From Halichoerus grypus (taxonomy: Eukaryota; Chordata; Mammalia; Carnivora; Phocidae): DNA of 64,000 nt. The stretch is taken from positions 13,658,775 to 13,722,774 of the forward strand of contig NC_135717.1 in the NCBI RefSeq assembly GCF_964656455.1. The letters are read 5' to 3'. The position numbers and the translations under genes are program-made. Under the pieces are notes generated by a model. That model was not told where the DNA came from, searched no databases, and saw nothing but the letters and a program-made list of their open reading frames with translations. Position 1 is the first letter of the stretch. Each line of letters begins with the position of its first letter. Of this stretch, positions 13,080 through 24,029 are shown piece by piece.

Positions 13080-13227
13080 AAAATTTACTTTTAGGGGTGC
13101 CTGGCTGGCTTAGTCCGAGGAGCATGCAGCCGTTGATTTTGGGGTTGTGAGTTTGAGCCCCACATTGGATGTAGAGATAACTTAAATAAGTAAATAAACT
13201 TGAAAAAAATAAAATAAAATTTACTTT
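13080..13227 (+). mobile_element. Short CAN-SINE, sense, 12-bp target-site duplication
   Basis: Body 13092-13215, flanked by AAAATTTACTTT at 13080-13091 and 13216-13227. tRNA-like head GGGGTGCCTGGCTGGC, B-box-like GAGTTTGAGCCCC, ending in an A-rich tail (aataaaataaaat). Confidence 0.92.
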
Positions 13228-13528
13228 CAGTGTGTAGGGAGGACTCTCACTGTTTCACCCAATAAAGCGGTCCCAACGCCATTTATTGCATGATTCTTGC
13301 CTTATTGGTTTGTGGAACCTTCTTCGCATAAATTCCCCAAGATCAGATCTGTTTCTAGAATCTTCTGTTCCACGTGTCTGTCATCCCGTTCTTGATCCGA
13401 TGATAGTCACTTTATGTTGGATTTTAACATCATGTATGTCTCCAGGTTTCCTTAACATCCTTTCCCCTTTAACAGTTTTGTTATTTATTCTTCCCTATTT
13501 ATTCTTTCTGGTCAATGTTGGAATTATT

Positions 13529-13766
13529 TGTCAAGTGCTAAAATTATTTTTTTTAAGATTTTTTATTTATTTATTTGAGAGAGAGAGAATGAGAGAGAGC
13601 AAGCACATGAGAGGGGGGAGGGTCAGAGGGAGAAGCAGACTCCCTGCTGAGCAGGGAGCCTGATGCGGGACTCGATCCAGGGACTCCAGGATCATGACCT
13701 GAGCCGAAGGCAGTCGCTTAACCAACTGAGCCACCCAGGCGCCCTGTCAAGTGCTAAAATTATTTT
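13529..13766 (-). mobile_element. CAN-SINE, antisense, long target-site duplication
   Basis: Body about 13551-13744. The flank TGTCAAGTGCTAAAATTATTTT occurs at 13529-13550 and again at 13745-13766, an unusually long match of about 20 bp; part of the T run may be tail. Head ends gagccacccaggcgccc. Confidence 0.93.
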
Positions 13767-13849
13767 ATAGAAATCTTTGAAAAAGTAACTTGTAGTATTT
13801 TTAACTTATGAAAGTAATACATGTTTGATATAGAACACTGGAGACTACA

Positions 13850-14250
13850 GTTAAATATAAAGGAATGAGCCTGTTAAAAAGAATTCCACCAAGTTGGAAG
13901 ATCTAATTGGCTTTATTAAGTAATTCGTGAATCCGGCAGCATCCCATCTAGCAAATAGGGGTGGTCCTCCAGGGAGTTGTGCAAAATGGAAGGTTTTTAT
14001 AGGAAGGAGGGTGGGGTGAGAAGTTATTAGCAAAAGAAAGGATTGTTTCAGGTGGGGTCACCTCCCAGGGCTGGGGGTCTTATTAGGTGGATTGCCTCAT
14101 TTTACTTTGGGGGATGGAGAAGGGCTCCTGTGGCTTATGACCTCATTAGTGCCCACCAGAAAATTCCTGACTGACAAGTCCAGACAGCATTTCTGGGGGA
14201 GGCTGAAACTGCAGTGAGCTTAGGTATTAAGCCCATTTGGTGACCTGGCT
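13850..14250. repeat. Probable old LTR-like interspersed repeat, unassigned
   Basis: The stretch around 13880-14020 (aattggctttattaag, ccggcagcatcccatc, ttttataggaagg) reads like an old interspersed LTR type that I recall seeing in other mammals. I cannot name the family, and no paired LTR is visible. Confidence 0.3.
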
Positions 14251-14364
14251 TAGCATAAGTGACTCCTTTGTCATGCTTGTGGCTTCGTTGAACAAACAGA
14301 AGCCATCCCAAATCCCTCCACTCAGACCCTCCTTGGGAACTCATTTCTTTTTTCAGAGGCTAAG

Positions 14365-14550
14365 ACAAAGAGGCTTTGAAGTCAGGTGGGTCTGGGTTTC
14401 AAGTCTGGTTCTGCATACCACTCGCTTGCCTTTGGGCTGGTGACTCTGAGCCTCAGGCTTCTCATCAGTGCAATGGGTACACCTGAATTACTGGCTCATT
14501 ATGAAAAGTAATGAGATCACGTAGACAATGTAAGGTTCTTGGCACAGCGT
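14365..14550 (+). mobile_element. MIR
   Basis: GGGTCTGGGTTTCAAGTCTGG, then CAGGCTTCTCATCAGTGCAATGGG and GTTCTTGGCACAGCG follow the MIR consensus in sense. Confidence 0.7.
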
Positions 14551-14595
14551 GTGGCCACAAAGGTTGGGCTCGCACACGCGTGTGTGTTTTGCGGC

Positions 14596-14608
14596 GGGGG
14601 GGGGGGGG
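14596..14608. repeat. Poly-G run (13)
   Basis: Thirteen consecutive G in a GC-rich intronic stretch, directly after a TGTGTG/GCGGCG segment. Prone to length error in assemblies. Confidence 0.95.
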
Positions 14609-15864
14609 TCACCCTTTTACCGCTCATCTTCCACCCCCATCTGGGACCAGAGGGCTAACGCTCTGCTTCTCAGGTGATGGCCAAGGGCACGAGAACGCCT
14701 CGAGGCTCATGTGTGGGGCGGGCAGGATCCCTTCACCTTGTTCCAATAGTCAAAGCAAATCATGGGGCTGCGCCCAGATCCCACGTGTGGGGAAAGAGAC
14801 TTTGCCTCCTTCGTGAGAAAAACCTAGAAGTCACGTGGCAAAGGGCCTGCAAACGCCGAGGGGTGAAGGATGAATGCATTTCGCTACACAGGATCAACAG
14901 AATCTGCTAAACTGCCCCGGCAGGTCAGGGAGGGGAGGGTGTTACGGATTGAGTGAGATGGGCAGGGTCAGGTTAGCGAGAAACTGGGGGGGGCAGAGGG
15001 GCTGGTGGGTCAGATTTGACTCTGACTGGGGAGGGCCTGCCCTCGGGGAAGACTTGCTGGGTGGAGGACGAGAGCCCCAAGGACAGAGGGGTGGCCCAGA
15101 TGCTGGAATAAACAGAAGTGTTTTCAGGGTCAGCGTCCCTGGGCTTGATGGCCAGTTTGCCCAGAGCATTGAAAGGAAAAACAGCCAGTTTGGTAATATG
15201 TTTCTCACCGCTGGGCTGAAGTTCTAGAAGACGACCGTTAGCCCCAGATTGGAGCTCTGTGAGGGGCTGGGGGTGGGGGGAGTGACGCTTTGGCCAAGAG
15301 CAGAATGTTTTAGGTCCTTCTGTTCCTCTGAGGAGTCAGATTGACCACAGTTTAGAGCGGCTGGGCTTTGGAACATGGCAATTTATTATTTCCAATTTGC
15401 ATCATTTCCTCGTGTATTTTAGCCCTCCTGCAGCAATTGGGGCGTCCCCTTTCACTGCGCTCACCTTCGGAAGGTTATGGGGTAAATACCATGTGTGGAG
15501 AACTTGGGCAGCATTTCCTATGCACCGAGGTTTCTTTAGCTCTGGCCTGAAACTGTCTCGGCATTTATTTACCCTTAATTGCTTTTAGAGATTCTGTTCC
15601 CGAGCCATTGCTTAATGAAACTCTGGGGTTTTTCTTTTCTTCTTCTGTTCTTGTCAGTTGACTGTGACAAGATAAGCTTCCTCGTAGCCAGATAGATCCA
15701 TCTGCGGAGCTGAGAATCTGAAGGATGCCCCTCGCTTGCTTCCACCAGCCCTCGGCCTCATGGGTGTGGCTCCTCCCCTCCTTTCTAGAAAAACCATGCC
15801 ACACAAAGCAGGGAACTGTGGTCAGGGTTGAGGGTTAGAGAAGGTGAAGCAACACTTTTCGCTT

Positions 15865-15888
15865 AAAACAAAACAAAACAAAACAAAA
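15865..15888. repeat. (AAAAC)n simple repeat
   Basis: Four to five AAAAC units in tandem with no SINE attached. Confidence 0.95.
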
Positions 15889-17014
15889 GCTAGAGAGACA
15901 CGGGTAGGGGTTTGCCCGTGTCCCGACCTTGCACTACACCTTGGGACTGCCGTAGCCACCACTTGGCCAAGGAGAGGGGAGTCTCGTGGCTTTTCTAGCT
16001 AAAGACAATTAGCTTGTCTTTGGAAAAGCAACTCTTCGCGACTCAGAGAAAGAGACTTCCCAGGAAGCCGGGGAGGGAGAGAGAAGGCACACTTCGCCAT
16101 CGAGCTGGTAGTTCATCAGCTCAGAGATCAAAAACGGCTTGGGGAATGTTCCAAAGTAAATGTTTGTAGGAACTAGGCTGGCAGGGGAGGCCTTGAGCCT
16201 CGTTGATCCCTCGGTGCTTGAAAACAGGGCATGGGCCTGGTGGCACAGGGGTGTGCCCGGGGTGGGGCTGCAGACCGGCGACCACCCCTGCTGGCCCCCT
16301 CCCGCCAGGCTTCGCAGGAAGCCAACGAAAGGTATGAATTCTCGCCCCAGAAACACCAAATCCTCCTACAGCACAACATGTTACATTCAATTTTGGGGGC
16401 TTTGCCTGGGGGCTCTGTGGACCCCAAGATGGGAAGCCGTGCCAAGGACGGAGCAGGCTGCGTCTTGATTCATGAAAATTGCCCCAGGACCGCTGATAGG
16501 CAGGACGCCCAGGAACTCAAATGCTGAAGTAGGCAGTTCGCCGAGACTGCTCTGTGCAGGAACTGCGCTAATGAGGTGTGGTGCTCCTCCCCGGATGAAG
16601 TGCAAAGCTCAACTTGAGGAAATTAAACCACTCAGCAAAGTGTGCATTCTCCCTCATAATGAGAGGTCCAGCAGAGGGGCCTCATACGTCTCCGTTGCTC
16701 AGCCCCACGTCTTGTTTTGCAAGGCTTATTGTTGCTAAAAATGATATACCCCCCTTGCCCTGGATTCCGGGAGAGGCTTGATGAGGAGAGCAGCAAGAAA
16801 GGGAATATCAGCCTGGTTGATGCACTTGACCCAAGCAGGCTTTTGGAATTTGAGTTCTGATTAGTAAATCAAAGGAGACAGCAGGCAGCTGAGTCCAGGA
16901 TGGGATCTTTTTTAAGTGTTGAGGTGCCATCACTGATGTTATAATTTGGGAGCAGATAAGTGATGCCTTTGATCATAAAAAGCAGAGAGAAGAAATAGGG
17001 AAGGTAGGAGGCTT

Positions 17015-17100
17015 TGCATTTGTTCGTGCAGTAACCATTTCTCTGCCAGGGACTGTGCTGGGCTCTGGGGACACAAAATGAAGACCGCGCCCCCTGTCCC
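17015..17100 (+). mobile_element. L2 3' end fragment
   Basis: ATTTCTCTGCCAGGGACTGTGCTGGGCTCTGGGGACACAAAATGAAGAC is the L2 3'-end phrase in sense. Confidence 0.6.
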
Positions 17101-17219
17101 CCGGCTGCCCCAAAGAGAAGAGAGTGAAGGGTCTCAGGAGCAGAAGAAAACAGCAGAGGAAGAGGCTTGACATCGGCCTGGGGGCCCGGGGATGTGCTTG
17201 GAGCTGGGGCTGGACGGGG

Positions 17220-18510
17220 ATGGGCGCGTTGGGCAGAAGGAAGGGCACTGTAGGCAGAGGGGAAAGAGTGTGAATTGAGAGAGGGCATTCCTGGTTCTGG
17301 GAAGTACAGTGGGTTTCAATAGATGGAGGAAGGGGGCAGACGAGATGAGGTTGGAGGGATGAGCTGGGGCAGAACTGGGTGCCAAGCACAGGCATTTGAA
17401 CCTGACTCTGAAAGCACTGGAGAGGCAAGGAAGTCCCTAAAGAAGAGAGCCGTGATCCCATTTGCCTTTTAGGAAGATCACACCTGGCTGGCTCAGCGGG
17501 TGGAGCATGCAACTCTTGATCTCAGCGTTGTAAGTTCGAATCCCACGTTGGGTATAGAGATTACTGAAAATATAATATTGAGAAGAAAGAAAGAAGGAAG
17601 GAAGGAGATAGATCATGCAGGCAACAGTGCAGTGTATAGAATGAGGTTGAGTTGCAGAGGGGCAGGCTGGACGAAGGGCACCAGCTGGTGGCTTTTGGTG
17701 TCCTTCAGGAGGGAAGTGATGAGACGTGGAGCTAGGGCGGTACAAATGGGGGGACAGGGGTGAGTGTCATAAAGAGATCCTAAAGATGGCAGAACCTTCA
17801 GGATCTGGTGACCGACTGGACGTGGTGAACGTGTTGTGATTCTAGCTCGACGCCTGCAAAGAGAGCATGGGGTACCCTGCAATGCAGACAGGAAGGCACC
17901 ACAGAGCCAGTGGCAATTTTAGGCATGCTGAATTTGTGGGGCCTACGAGGCGTCCAGGGGGAGGTGTCCCATGGGAAGTTGATGCTTGAGCGAAGGTCCA
18001 GGTGAATCATGCAGATTTGGAAGTTGCTGGTGTGACAGTGGGAGCCATAGATTTGGATGAGGTCACCCAGTTAGAGTCTATAAACAGAGGGCGGCGGAGA
18101 AGGAGCCTTGAGGAATTTGAGGATTTGGAGGACTAGCAGAAAGGGCAACCCAGGAAACAGAACAGGGGGCCAGGGCAGATCACGTGGGAGAAAGAGGGGA
18201 GGCAGGGCCCAGGGGAACCCCGAATGTGCGGGCATCCCAGAGTAAATCGTGTTTATATAAGGAGAGAGGCAACAGTGTGAACTCCGGCAGAAATGATGCT
18301 CAGCTAAGGTCGGGTTGGGAAGTTTCCCTCGATTCTGGCCACGTGGATGTCATTGGAAACTAACCAGAGCAGTTTGCGTGGACTAGGGTAACTTGAAGCC
18401 AAATGAGAGTATAGAGTGAGGACCTGGATGGGAGGTGGAGGAGGGAGGCAAGGAGAAGAAAGACAGTAATTAAGCCTGTGGGAGGGGCCTTTTTTATTTA
18501 AATGGGAGAG
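17220..18510 (-). mobile_element. L2 ORF2 region, antisense, interrupted by a short SINE
   Basis: 17620-18230 follows the reversed L2 reverse-transcriptase region: GAGCTAGGGCGGTACAAATG, GATCTGGTGACCGACTGGACGTGG, GGAGCCATAGATTTGGATGAGGTCACCCAG, GAAGGAGCCTTGAGG. The segment 17220-17470 is less certain. No usable open frame. Long proline-rich reverse frames here (16973-17512) are not host proteins. Confidence 0.65.
17478..17605 (+). mobile_element. Short CAN-SINE, sense
   Basis: Head ACACCTGGCTGGCTCAGCGGGTGGAGCATGC, a B-box-like GTTCGAATCCC at 17533-17543, then a GAAAGAAGGAAGG tail. Inserted into the L2 segment. Duplication not clear. Confidence 0.8.
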
Positions 18511-18624
18511 ACCAGCCATGTCTGACTTCCGGACTCTGCTTCCTTCCAGGGAGGATGGACAGACAGAGGGTGGGGTTCAGAGATCCAAATGTTTGCAGGT
18601 GGCTGGCGGGACTAGGGAAGTGCT

Positions 18625-18735
18625 TCTCACATTTCCACCTGCAGAGGAACCGCTGTGGAGCTTGATGGGGATTCTGGGTCGTGGGTCTGCCTGATCGCCA
18701 GGCGATGCTGATGTTATAGGCCTGTGACCGCTTTC
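18625..18735 (-). mobile_element. MER5A remnant, antisense
   Basis: GTGCTTCTCACATTTCCACCTG, GGGGATTCTGGGTCG and CCAGGCGATGCTGATGTT follow the reversed MER5A consensus. Confidence 0.55.
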
Positions 18736-18965
18736 GGAAATTCCTGCTGGTGGCCTTGACTTCTTGTGTGGAGTCGGAGGTACCCTTCCCTGCCAGAAGG
18801 AGGCCAGAGGAAAGTGGTAAAAGCAGAGAGCAGTGGGTGGGGTGTGGGCTCCTCTGAGGGCTCCGTGGAGACTGGAAACCTGGGATTTGTCTTGTCATCA
18901 GCTACAGATATGAGACTTCCTTTGTCTCTTTATCTATCTCTATTGTCTATATTTATGTTTATAGA

Positions 18966-18990
18966 ATGATGTAGATAGATAGATACATAG
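18966..18990. repeat. (GATA)n-type short repeat
   Basis: GTAGATAGATAGATACATAG, preceded by a TCTATC-rich partner at 18930-18945, so the strand could fold back weakly. Confidence 0.7.
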
Positions 18991-19009
18991 GGAGAGAGAG
19001 GGAGAGCTA

Positions 19010-19632
19010 AAGAGAGATTTATTTAAAAGAATTTGGCATATGTAACTGTGGAGGCTGGCTGGCATGTCCAAACTCTGCAAGGCTCACCTGCAGCTTGGAG
19101 ACCCACAGAGGAACGGGATGTTGCAGCTAGAATCCAAAGGCGGTCTGCTGGTGGAATTCCCTCTTTGTTGGGGGTCCTCAATCATCTTTCTCTTAAAACC
19201 TTCAACTGATCGGATGAGGCCCACCCACATTGTGGAGGGTAATCCACTTTAACCCAAGCCTACTGATCTAAATATTAATCTCATCTAAAAAAAAAAAAAA
19301 GTACTTTCGGGGCATCTGGGTGGCTCAGTCAGTCAAACGTCTGACTCTTGGTTTTCGGCTCAGGTCCTGATCTCATGGGTCATGAGATTGAACCCCGTGT
19401 CATGCTCCGTGCTCAGTGGGAGTCTACTTAGATATTCTCTCCCTCTGGCCCTTTCTCTGCTCACACTCTCTCACTTTCTTTCTCTCTCTTTCTCTCTCTC
19501 TCAAATAAATAAATAAATAAATAAATCTTTAAAAATAGTAAAATAAAAAAGTACTTTCAGAAAAATCGAGAATAATGTTTGACCCAAATACCATGCCCTA
19601 GCCACGTTGACACATAAAATTAAGCATCACAG
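19010..19632 (+). repeat. Old interspersed repeat, unassigned, split by a SINE
   Basis: GAGAGATTTATTTAAAAGAATTTGGC at the left, CAACTGATCGGATGAGGCCCACCCACATT in the middle, and GTTGACACATAAAATTAAGCATCACA at the right form a pattern I recognise as recurring in other mammals but cannot name. The SINE at 19309-19544 sits inside it. Confidence 0.5.
19295..19558 (+). mobile_element. CAN-SINE, sense, 14-bp target-site duplication
   Basis: Body 19309-19544, flanked by AAAAAAGTACTTTC at 19295-19308 and 19545-19558. Head GGGGCATCTGGGTGGCTCAGTC, CT-rich body and (AAAT)n tail. Confidence 0.93.
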
Positions 19633-21043
19633 TCAGTTAGACTTGCTTGGGGGTCTGACTTCATAGTTTGAACCCACATCCACAGTGAGCCAGAGAGAGA
19701 AGGGAGCAGTTTGTCTCCTTGTTGGAGAAAGAGTGAAGTGGTTATTGGTGTACCACAGAAAGCATGTGGAACATTCCGAAGTTTTGTGTTGGTTGGTGTG
19801 TATAGTGTCAGTGTTCATGGCCATTTCCAGGCTCAGGAGCGTGGGCATTTTTGCAATAGGGCTTCCAAGGAGGAGGCCCATTTCTGTTTCCGATTGAGCA
19901 TAACCCATGGCTTGGTTGGTATAGCTTGAGTTGGCACATGCAGGCCACTCTTCGGCCAAGCCTGCACCTTTGGTGCTTGTGGGCTCATGGAATTCAGGCA
20001 GTGGCTAAGAGATGACTATGTGACACACTTGTTTTTCCTTCCTGATCACTTCTATCTGGAACTGGACACCCCCATTTGGAAAATGAATCCCACTGCTAAG
20101 TGGCTGGACCACTCCAGTGCTTTCTTGGGGATGGGGCCTCTTTGCCTCTCAGTTTGCGATGGTTGGGTGTACATGAAGTGGGTCTGCTGTGGGTCGGTGC
20201 AGTGTGGCCACCCAGGTTAGGGGAGCGGGTGTGCCCGTTCTGGAAGTGCAGGGGATGGTGGCACGGGGCTGGGGGGGGGCATTCCAGGTTGGCTCTCTTA
20301 CGTAAAGCACATTCCGAATTTGGAAGGGAGACACTCACGGACCTGGAGCCTCCATTTTGGAGTGGATCTGGTGTCGTGCAGATGTGATGGTGGTGGGCAG
20401 GCAGTCCCAGAAGGAGCCCTCCCCTCCCATCTCTGTCCACAGCCGTGGAAGGATTGGATGTGAAGATGTGTCTGCCCCCACGCCTGCCACGTCCTCAAGA
20501 GTTTTCTCGTTGGAGCGTGGCTGCTCTTGGGGTCAAGGTGGTGTTTTCTGACTCAAACTACCTACTCTGTTTGACTCCGCACACTTCCTCCCTCTCATTT
20601 CACTCCATGCTGCTGGTGCGTGCTGTAAAGAACCCTTATTTGTGGACCTTTATGACCTCATGCGTGTTTTTGGTGTGCTTTGAAAATGAAAACGAATTGG
20701 CCTGGTAGGAATTTGGAGAGCCTGACATGAGTCTGTGGTTCCAGGACTTGGCTCTTCACTGCTCCATCTCTGAACAAGCTTAGATAGGTTTCTTCTGGAA
20801 GGCCCACGAAGAGAACAAGAAGGGGACCCCTAGTGCCTCTGTGCGCTCAGAAGTGCTCTCACTGACTGCCCCTCCCTCTGTTCTTGCCCGTGCAAGTTTG
20901 ATCCATTGATCCAGCTTTCAAGTTCATGGCTGCTCTTCCCTGTCCTTCTGATCCATCTGAGTCCACCTGTCACTTCCTGTATAGGGACAGCCATTTGGCA
21001 CTTAGCCTTGACTGCGTTGCATTACAAGCTGCCTTGTTATAAA

Positions 21044-21293
21044 TGTTCAATGTGTTTTCTTTTTTTTTCTTTTTCTTTTTTTTAAAGATTTTATTTATTT
21101 TTTTGACAGAGAGAGACACGGCGAGAGAGGGAACACAAGCAGGTGGAGTGGGAGAGGGAGAGAGAGAAGCAGGCTTCCGCGGAGCAGGGAGCCCGATGCG
21201 GGGCTCGATCCCAGGACCCTGGGATCATGACCCGAGCCGAAGGCAGACGCTTAACGACTGAGCCACCCGGGCGCCCCTGTTCAATGTGTTTTC
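21044..21293 (-). mobile_element. CAN-SINE, antisense, perfect 16-bp target-site duplication
   Basis: Body 21060-21277, flanked by TGTTCAATGTGTTTTC at 21044-21059 and 21278-21293. Well preserved, with the arctoid-looking GAGAGACACGGCGAGAGAGG body. Among the youngest-looking copies here. Contains a T-rich run followed by TTTGACAG (AG at 21108-21109) in the sense of the host gene. Confidence 0.95.
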
Positions 21294-21639
21294 GCTGCAA
21301 AACCCAGGACTCTTGGTTACCAGCAGCAGGATCAGAGCCTGGGCAGTGCTGGGTATTCTGTCCCCTCACTAGGGTGGGGCGACACTGGGCTGAGACTGAG
21401 CGGCGTCGTTTCACCCAGAACCAGAGCTGATGGTGAGCAGCCAGGAAGGCTCTGCAGATTGGCCACATGGTGACCATCCTGGTGAGCTGAGGGACTGGGA
21501 GAGATTGGGTAGGCCCTGGAAGGGGGGCCCTCACATTAGGGCTCCCACCCCCTGCCTTGGTCAGACAGGGGCATCTGGAAGAGCCTAAATATCAGATGAT
21601 ACAGCTCACTTCCAGGCACCCTTGCTGCTTTTCAGGCTT

Positions 21640-21825
21640 ATTGTGTGACTCAGAGCAAGTGACTTCACCTGTCTTGGCCCCCAGTTTCCTCATTGGTGAA
21701 ATGGGGATGATAATACTGCCTATCTCCTAGGCAGGTTGCTGTGAGGATTAACGAGACAGAACAGTCCATAGAAGCTTCCAGAGGTTTCTGGCACATAGCC
21801 TGCTCTGTGTAAATGTTGGTTGTCC
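21640..21825 (+). mobile_element. MIR
   Basis: TTATTGTGTGACTCAGAGCAAGTGACTTCACC, CAGTTTCCTCATTGGTGAAATGGGGATGATAATACTGCC and GGTTTCTGGCACATAG follow MIR in sense; well kept. Confidence 0.85.
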
Positions 21826-21857
21826 TCGTCATCGTCATCATCATCATCATCATCATC
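21826..21857. repeat. (TCA)n microsatellite
   Basis: Imperfect then perfect TCA triplets grown at the 3' end of the MIR. Confidence 0.95.
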
Positions 21858-22020
21858 TGTAAGTTTCCTGGACCACATTGCATCTAAATTCTTTGATAGC
21901 AGTGGGGATGTTTGGGGGTCATCTTTTTGTTTCCAGCTTGGAAGACTGGGTTACAAATGTGACTTGGTACCTCTGATCTGTACCACATTGGGGTCATGTA
22001 AGTTGTCTCTGTCAAAGGGG

Positions 22021-22046
22021 GTCATGGGCAGGGGTCTGCCCATGAC
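22021..22046. repeat. Perfect 11-bp inverted repeat, 4-nt loop
   Basis: Arm GTCATGGGCAG at 22021-22031 and its exact reverse complement CTGCCCATGAC at 22036-22046, separated by GGGT. Confidence 0.9.
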
Positions 22047-23046
22047 AGGGCATGGCCAGCTCTTTGGGCTTTGTTTTCTTCTGCTGGAGGCCTGGCCCTT
22101 GACCTTCTTTCACGTCAACTGTGATCCTCTCTAATGGGTCCTAAGGTGGCCAGTTCTCCCCAGCTCTCCTCTCCTTACTCAGCATCCACGAAGGGAGATA
22201 GTGGGCACTTCTGGTGATAAGTGAAGTCAGTGCTCTGGGAGAGGGGGAAACCGTCATCGCCGTCGGGGAGCTACCAAGTTCAAGGAAGTAGCCCAGGCAT
22301 ATGGGCAGATGGACAGGCAGACGTCAGGACAGATGTAAGGTGTCTGAGAGATCTCCTTTGGTTGGTTACTTGTCTCTGCTTTCTTTTCCCTAAGAGATCA
22401 GCTTGGTAGAGACTATTTCCCTGCCAGCCCTCTGAGGAGAGGACTGGGCTTATGTTCTTTGTCATCCCTTCATGTGTTGATTGAAAATTATCCAGACTTT
22501 AAGATAGTTTTCCTGCCTGCCATCTTCTTTCAGACAAGAGATTGTTTATTGCTTGCTGACCTGTTACTGAAGGGAAATCCATGATTTCTGGGACCCAGAT
22601 CCGAGCCTGTGTTGCTAGAGGGAGAACACGACACCCAGCTATGGGTTGTGAAGTATGTTTGCAGTTTCTGTGGCATGCCATCTTTTGCTTATTCCCGGGT
22701 GTCTTGCAAATCCAGACTCTATTCTTTATCCTCACCACCGCCCAGGCTACTGGACAGGCCACAGTGAGAATTCAGTATCAGCTCCTAGAGGGCAGGAGCC
22801 ATATCTGTCCCCTTTCTCTGTGCACTGTCTCTGTATTTCTATGGCCTGTGAGCCTCTCTCTTTCTTTGCACCGTCCACCCTTAATCTTCCTTCCGGAGCT
22901 CATCTTCCACCGTCGGGCATGGGGTGTCTGATTGGGAGCAACGTGTGTATCAGTCAGCGCCTATTCCGTCATGCGTCAAAACTGCAGTGTCCATCTCTCC
23001 AGAATATTCTGCACATCTTCTCCATAGCCAGCAATGAGCCAGGCTC

Positions 23047-23051
<5 letters not shown>

Positions 23052-23077
<26 letters not shown>
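23052..23077. repeat. Poly-T run (26)
   Basis: Twenty-six T with no recognisable SINE body on its right (gcttgaggcggtg...), so it is either the tail of a lost element or a grown simple repeat. Length is likely variable. Confidence 0.9.
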
Positions 23078-23124
23078 GCTTGAGGCGGTGTCTACCTCCC
23101 TAGACATTAAAGACCGAGGAAAGA

Positions 23125-23328
23125 GGGGTGCCTGGGTGGCTCAGTCGGTTAAGCGTCTGCCTTCAGCTCAGGTCATGATCCCAGGGTCCTAGGATCGAGC
23201 CCCTCATTGGGCTCCCTGCTCGGTGGGAAGCCTGCTTCTCCCTCTCCCACTCCCCCTGCTTGTGTTCCCTCTCTCGCTGTGTCTCTCTCTGTCAAATAAA
23301 TAAATAAAATCTTTAAAAAAAAAAAAAG
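23125..23328 (+). mobile_element. CAN-SINE, sense, young type
   Basis: GGGGTGCCTGGGTGGCTCAGTCGGTTAAGCG head, a GGATCGAGCCCC B-box region, a TTCCCTCTCTCGCTGTGTC body and an AATAAATAAATAAAATC tail followed by A13. Target duplication not clear at the A-rich end. Confidence 0.93.
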
Positions 23329-24029
23329 AATGCTGATTTTCATAATAATGATTGTGTTCATCTTGTCTGCCCAGTGTGAAACCCTGAGGACATTGGGCAC
23401 AGGAGAGGTGAATTGTAAGCTGGGCAAGGACAGAGATCCGGGTAGGCCAGGCCGGGAGGAGAATCCTGGGTGGGTCCTGCAGGAAGGGTCTGGGGTGAGT
23501 GAAAACTGGAAGCCTGGCTCATGATGATGGGGAGTTTACAGAAGGGGACAATGGGAGCGCGGGGCAGCCAGGCCGACTAGGGTCTTCCCATGAGTTGGTA
23601 CGTTGCATTTTTATGGGGCTCTCAAATGATCCTTATTGGGATCTTAGCCCGGCACCCATAGCTAGGTGTGGTGTGGATTATTTTGACAGGTGTAGAGATG
23701 ACAAAATAGGAACGGTGTGCTCAGGGTGACACGTCCAGCGTGTGACAGAGCCCTTCTCATTTGTGAAATCCGCCCCTCTCTGATTTACTGCGTGGCCACC
23801 TTTACCCATGAAGGGGCAGGAGGGGGGTCTCCCCCCAGTCCTCCGAGCCTCCCACATTTCCCACTTCACCCGGGGGAGGGGTTGCCTGCTCCGGTGGAGA
23901 GGCGTGACTCACACATGAGCTTCGATTGCATCATGGCCCGACTGCCTGTGGGTGGAGAAGGTGGTGCTGGTGCCATGCAATCTGGTTTTCTCGCTTCTTC
24001 TTTCCAAGCCAGAAGCTGTTCAAAACAAA

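Larger units (their letters stand above)
12660..13780 (-). mobile_element. LINE (L1/HAL1-like) remnant, antisense, split by two SINEs
   Basis: AT-rich sequence with the texture of antisense L1/HAL1. 13230-13300 (ggactctcactgtttcacccaataaagc, CATTTATTGCATGATTCTTGCC) and 13440-13545 resemble the 'accatttgttgaagagactg' part of old L1s. Interrupted by SINEs at 13092-13215 and 13551-13744. Assignment is tentative. Confidence 0.45.

Noticed and set aside
14596..14608. G-quadruplex or regulatory G run
   Set aside because: A single G13 homopolymer without spaced G tracts; more likely slippage or an assembly-sensitive run.
16973..17512. 179-codon proline- and serine-rich reverse open frame
   Set aside because: Low-complexity translation of a purine-rich (reversed L2-like) stretch; composition explains the length.
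23125..23328. tRNA gene
   Set aside because: The A/B-box-like head belongs to a tRNA-derived SINE with a CT-rich body and A-rich tail; there is no intact cloverleaf.
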